Source of the DNA: DIGJ01 sp031553075
GTDB lineage: Bacteria; Bacillota; Clostridia; Lachnospirales; Lachnospiraceae
Reading direction: 5' to 3'
Length of the DNA: 64,000 nt
Assembly: GCA_031553075.1 (NCBI GenBank)
Contig: JAVBLX010000071.1
Location: forward strand, 1-64,000
Every line of letters starts with the position of its first letter. Position 1 is the stretch's first letter. Shown here in pieces: positions 60,503-64,000 of this stretch. A program made the translations under genes and the position numbers. The notes under the pieces are model-generated. The model searched no databases, was not told the origin of the DNA, and worked only from the letters and a program-made list of their open reading frames with translations.

Positions 60503-63118
60503 ATGCCGGAACCAAACCGAGAACTGATTGTAATATTTACCGAAAAAGGTTTTTTCATAGATACAGAACCGACGAAAGAGAAGTCTTTTTTTTATAATAA
60601 AAAACTGTATTCTGCCTTTAAACAGGACCCTATCCAGGCACTTTACCGCTTTGGTTTTGAGGCGGCCGAGAAACATATGGCATCCTCCCTTAATTTCCTA
60701 CATAAATTATCTGCTGCGTTCGTAAAATATCTGGCTTCCGATCCGGATATGGAAATTACCCGTTCCCCTCAACCAGTCAGTGGGGAAACCTTGCTAAAGT
60801 TATCCGAAGGGGTACCCTTTGTCCTTGGATATGAGTGGATTACGGGAGAGTGGCTGGTTAACCGTTGGGATGAGCTAAGTAAAGTGTTTCTTGCCGAAAT
60901 CAGTAACTACCAAGGCAGCATTGCCGATTATTTAAAGGCTCAGGATCCGACTCTTAATGTTGCTGGAAAGGTATTTTTTCATCTGGTGGAAAACAAAGCA
61001 GATGAAAGCTGTCCCTTTGCCTTTCTGGCCACCTATAGCACTACGGGAAAGGAAGGAAAAAAAGCAGCTCATACCCCTCTTAAAAATGCGTTGCAGGAAT
61101 ACAAAAGTCAGGATGCCCTGCTGCTAAAACTGCTGGCTACAGTAAGCAGAGCTGCCGATAAAAGTAATTTCATCTCAGAGCTGGTAGAAAGCGGAGAATT
61201 ATTTTCACCACTTAAGTTCACCGTTCAGGAAGCCTATACCTTCTTAAGGGAAATACCTCTTTATGAAGAATGCGGTATTCTATGCCGGATTCCAGACTGG
61301 TGGAAGAAAAAGTATAATCAAGCCAAACTGTCCGTTACCATTGGTGAAAAAGCTCCCTCGGAGGTCGGACTGGATGCTTTGATTCACTGCAGCCCAGAAC
61401 TTTATTTCGGGGATGTAAAAATGACCAAAGAAGAAATCGAACAGCTTTTAAGGGAAGCAGAAGGTCTGGCTTTGATTAAAGGGAAATGGGTTGAGGTAGA
61501 CCATAAAAAGCTGGAATCTTTGTTGGCGGCATATGAAACCGCTTCCCTCATGTCAAGAGATGGAGAGCTGACCATGGCGGAGGCGATGCGCGCCCAGTTG
61601 ACGATGGAAAATGCCCTTAACCTTTCCGGCGAGGAAGATGTTTTAGAGGTTTCCAGTGGAAAATGGTTATCCAGCGTGAAAAACAGACTGATGAATCCTA
61701 CCGAAATAGAAGCCCTGACATTAGGTGATGATTTCAAGGCAACCCTCAGAGAATATCAGCAGAAGGGGACAAATTGGCTGGGCTTTGTAAGTGGCCTGTC
61801 TTTAGGGGCTTTACTTGCAGATGATATGGGACTTGGTAAAACCATTCAGGTACTGGCGCTTTTAGAATATTTACGGGAGCATAAAAAGTCCAGAACCCTT
61901 TTAATCATCCCGGCATCCCTGATTGCTAACTGGATAAAAGAGATTGAAACCTTTGCTCCAAAGCTAACGTATAAGGTTCTTCATGGAGGGCAGGGGAACG
62001 ATTTTGTTATAACAGAAGAGGTGTTGGACTTATACATTACGACATACGGTATGGCTGTGCGTCTGGAAGTGCTGCGGGAAACTACCTGGGATATGCTGAT
62101 TCTGGATGAAGCCCAGGCCATCAAAAACCCCAATACCAAGCAGACAAAATCCATTAAGCAAATTCCGGCCCATTCCAGGCTGGCAATGACGGGTACGCCC
62201 ATTGAAAATCGTTTGAGTGATTTATGGTCTATTTTTGACTTTTTAAATAAAGGATTTCTGGGTACGGCAAAGGAGTTTTCGAATTTGGTAAAGGATTTGG
62301 ATGATTATTCAAAATTACGCTCAGCAGTGAGTCCATTTATCCTCAGACGGGTGAAAACTGATAAAAGTATTATTTCGGATCTGCCGGATAAGGTGGAGGT
62401 CAATGCTTATACCACCCTCAGCAAGAAACAGCTGGTTCTTTATAAAGCCCTGGTGCGTGAGCTGGAAAGCAGCTTGGAAGATGCCGATGGAATTAAGCGG
62501 AAGGGACTGGTATTGGCCAGTATTATGAAGTTTAAGCAAATCTGTAATCACCCGGATCAATATTTGGGAATAGAAGAATATGACTTTGCTCATAGTGGAA
62601 AATTTGAAAAGCTGAAGGAAATTTGTGAGACAATTTATGAGAAAAGAGAACGGGTGCTGGTCTTCACCCAGTTTAAAGAAATGACCAACCCTCTGGCTGA
62701 TTTTTTGGAAACCATCTTTGAACGGAAGGGGCTGGTTCTCCATGGCGGTACGCCGGTGAAAAAGCGTGGGGAGTTGGTGGAACAGTTTTGCGGAGAAGAA
62801 TATGTACCATTTATGGTATTGTCACTAAAGGCTGGTGGTGTTGGGTTAAATCTTACCTCAGCAAATCATGTGGTCCATTTTGACCGGTGGTGGAATCCGG
62901 CCATTGAAAACCAGGCCACTGACCGGGCATTTCGAATTGGACAGAAGAAAAATGTTATGGTTCATAAATTCATTACCCGAGGTACCATTGAAGAAAAGAT
63001 TGATGGGATGATTGCGGACAAGCAAAAGCTTGCCAATGATATCATTGCAGATTCCGGTGAAAGCTGGATTACCGAAATGAGTAATGAAGAGCTGTTGTCC
63101 ATGATTCAGTTATTTTAG
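60503..63118 (+). CDS. SNF2-family DNA helicase/translocase
   Basis: 871 aa from ATG 60503 (GAGGAGG upstream). The N-terminal ~420 residues are a bacterial SNF2-associated region. The motor follows: motif I LLADDMGLGKTIQVLALLEY, motif II MLILDEAQAIKNP, motif III LAMTGTPIENRLSDLWSIF, motif V LSLKAGGVGLNLTSANHVVH and motif VI ATDRAFRIGQKKNVMVHKFI. Such RapA/HepA-like enzymes move along DNA or displace proteins. The SWIM protein gene starts 12 bp downstream, an arrangement repeated in many Firmicutes, so they probably work together. Confidence 0.9.
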   Translation: MPEPNRELIVIFTEKGFFIDTEPTKEKSFFYNKKLYSAFKQDPIQALYRFGFEAAEKHMASSLNFLHKLSAAFVKYLASDPDMEITRSPQPVSGETLLKLSEGVPFVLGYEWITGEWLVNRWDELSKVFLAEISNYQGSIADYLKAQDPTLNVAGKVFFHLVENKADESCPFAFLATYSTTGKEGKKAAHTPLKNALQEYKSQDALLLKLLATVSRAADKSNFISELVESGELFSPLKFTVQEAYTFLREIPLYEECGILCRIPDWWKKKYNQAKLSVTIGEKAPSEVGLDALIHCSPELYFGDVKMTKEEIEQLLREAEGLALIKGKWVEVDHKKLESLLAAYETASLMSRDGELTMAEAMRAQLTMENALNLSGEEDVLEVSSGKWLSSVKNRLMNPTEIEALTLGDDFKATLREYQQKGTNWLGFVSGLSLGALLADDMGLGKTIQVLALLEYLREHKKSRTLLIIPASLIANWIKEIETFAPKLTYKVLHGGQGNDFVITEEVLDLYITTYGMAVRLEVLRETTWDMLILDEAQAIKNPNTKQTKSIKQIPAHSRLAMTGTPIENRLSDLWSIFDFLNKGFLGTAKEFSNLVKDLDDYSKLRSAVSPFILRRVKTDKSIISDLPDKVEVNAYTTLSKKQLVLYKALVRELESSLEDADGIKRKGLVLASIMKFKQICNHPDQYLGIEEYDFAHSGKFEKLKEICETIYEKRERVLVFTQFKEMTNPLADFLETIFERKGLVLHGGTPVKKRGELVEQFCGEEYVPFMVLSLKAGGVGLNLTSANHVVHFDRWWNPAIENQATDRAFRIGQKKNVMVHKFITRGTIEEKIDGMIADKQKLANDIIADSGESWITEMSNEELLSMIQLF

Positions 63119-63130
63119 GGAGGTCTGCTT

Positions 63131-63838
63131 ATGTGGGATTATGAATACGTAACCGTTGCAGAGAAAAAGGCTAAGGCAGCCAGACAGCTGGAAAAGCTGA
63201 AAAAGAAAAATGGCGATATGCATCCCATTGTGATTGAAGGGAATAAAATTGCCAAGACCTGGTGGGGTCTGGCCTGGAATAAAAACCTGGAAAGCTATGC
63301 GGATTATTCCAACCGTATCGGCCGGGGACGAAGCTATGTGCGAAACGGATTCGTTTTAGATCTTCAGATTAATGCTGGAACCGTTACGGCTCTAGTATCC
63401 GGGAGCGGCTCAAAACCTTATTCTGTGCAGGTTGAAATTATGCCTCTTGAGAGTAAGAAATGGGATGCCATCGTTAAGACCTGTGGAAATAAAATTGCTA
63501 ATGTAGGTGAGCTGGCAGAAGGTAAATTTCCCAAGGAACTGGAAGAAATTTTCCAAATGAAGGGAAGTGGATTGTTTCCTTCGCCCAAGGAAATTAATTT
63601 TTCCTGTTCCTGCCCTGACTGGGCCTATATGTGCAAGCATGTAGCGGCAGTTTTATATGGAATTAGTGCCCGGTTTGATGAGGATCCAGTCTTGTTTTTT
63701 AAACTTAGACAGATTAATTTGGAAGAGCTATTGAAAAAAACAGCAGAAGAGAAGATGAACAGTATGCTAAAAAATGCCAACAGGAAAACCGACCGAGTGA
63801 TCGCAGATACGGATATTGGCAGTTTGTTTGGTGTATAA
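63131..63838 (+). CDS. SWIM zinc-finger protein, SNF2 partner
   Basis: 235 aa. The SWIM motif CxCx(n)CxH is CSCPDWAYMCKHVAAVLYG near residues 157-175. The N-terminal part (AKTWWGLAWNKNLESYADYS) is typical of proteins encoded next to SNF2 helicases. SWIM domains bind DNA or proteins. Start ATG 63131 after GGGAGGTCTGC. It may target the SNF2 motor. Confidence 0.88.
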   Translation: MWDYEYVTVAEKKAKAARQLEKLKKKNGDMHPIVIEGNKIAKTWWGLAWNKNLESYADYSNRIGRGRSYVRNGFVLDLQINAGTVTALVSGSGSKPYSVQVEIMPLESKKWDAIVKTCGNKIANVGELAEGKFPKELEEIFQMKGSGLFPSPKEINFSCSCPDWAYMCKHVAAVLYGISARFDEDPVLFFKLRQINLEELLKKTAEEKMNSMLKNANRKTDRVIADTDIGSLFGV

Positions 63839-63946
63839 TGGGAACTGTTTTCGAATATTTAGCTGTAAAGTCATTTGTCTTTATGGTACAATTTAGCTGA
63901 TATTTACGAAGTAAATGAATGATATGGGAAAAGGAGAGCAGGCGAG

Positions 63947-64000
63947 ATGATTCTTGATAAATCTTCTACTATCAGAGAAAATAGAGGTATATGTTATATT
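63947..64000 (+). CDS. Start of an unidentified gene, cut by window end
   Basis: ATG 63947 follows AAGGAGAGCAGG. Eighteen codons are visible (MILDKSSTIRENRGICYI), not enough to assign a family. The start looks genuine. Confidence 0.5.
   Translation, partial: MILDKSSTIRENRGICYI

Noticed and set aside
1..64000. tRNA or rRNA genes
   Set aside because: I found no cloverleaf with conserved TTCRA arm or rRNA-like stretch in the parts I read between genes; a tRNA scan would be needed to exclude them fully.

Overview
The window looks like the chromosome of an anaerobic, spore-forming, low-GC Clostridia species, most likely Lachnospiraceae or a close relative. Supporting this are the sporulation genes gpr, spoIIP and an uninterrupted sigK, a perfect CIRCE element before hrcA-grpE-dnaK-dnaJ, GGAGG-type ribosome binding sites, and typical Gram-positive gene orders (gpr-spoIIP-lepA-hemW; ireB-ruvX-DUF1292; mltG-like-trmR-trhP). 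All calls come from reading the sequence and family knowledge; no database search was run.

Layout. 1-12.5 kb is an accessory region: gene remnants, an XRE membrane regulator, an AAA/PD-(D/E)XK protein, one intact and two decayed Rpn-family nuclease loci, a SEC-C protein, a tyrosine recombinase, and a second Hsp70 chaperone operon (GrpE-like, Hsp70, TPR protein, J-like protein with SEC-C). 12.6-42.4 kb is mostly core genome: sporulation, translation and heat-shock genes, rRNA and tRNA modification (prmA, rsmE, thiI, mtaB, trmR, trhP), sulfur transfer, RNase J, Fur, a YdcZ transporter pair with a Crp/Fnr regulator, and sigK. 42.6-55.3 kb is a carbohydrate island: two LacI regulators, a fucose-isomerase-like enzyme, a split transketolase, an FGGY kinase, an ABC sugar importer and a cytoplasmic apiosidase-like glycosidase. 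Together they fit the transketolase route for D-apiose. 55.4-60.4 kb is a gene graveyard: pieces of a response regulator, recombinase, IS256 transposase, HEPN toxin and AraC-type regulator, with intact MntA, an AAA/DUF4143 ATPase and an AbiE-like pair. 60.5-63.8 kb holds a SNF2 helicase with a SWIM-domain partner.

The strongest candidates for something new are: (1) the self-contained accessory Hsp70 operon, whose J-like protein has SPE in place of HPD; (2) SEC-C coding segments repeated on both sides of the Rpn gene and again on both sides of the recombinase; (3) a long leader shared by two Rpn loci that can pair the ribosome binding site into a hairpin; (4) the putative apiose island; (5) a 271-bp near-palindromic element downstream of dnaJ fed by 35-bp tandem repeats, in a genome stretch where many intergenic spacers carry their own short tandem arrays; and (6) small GC hairpins placed directly before Shine-Dalgarno sequences of several unrelated genes.
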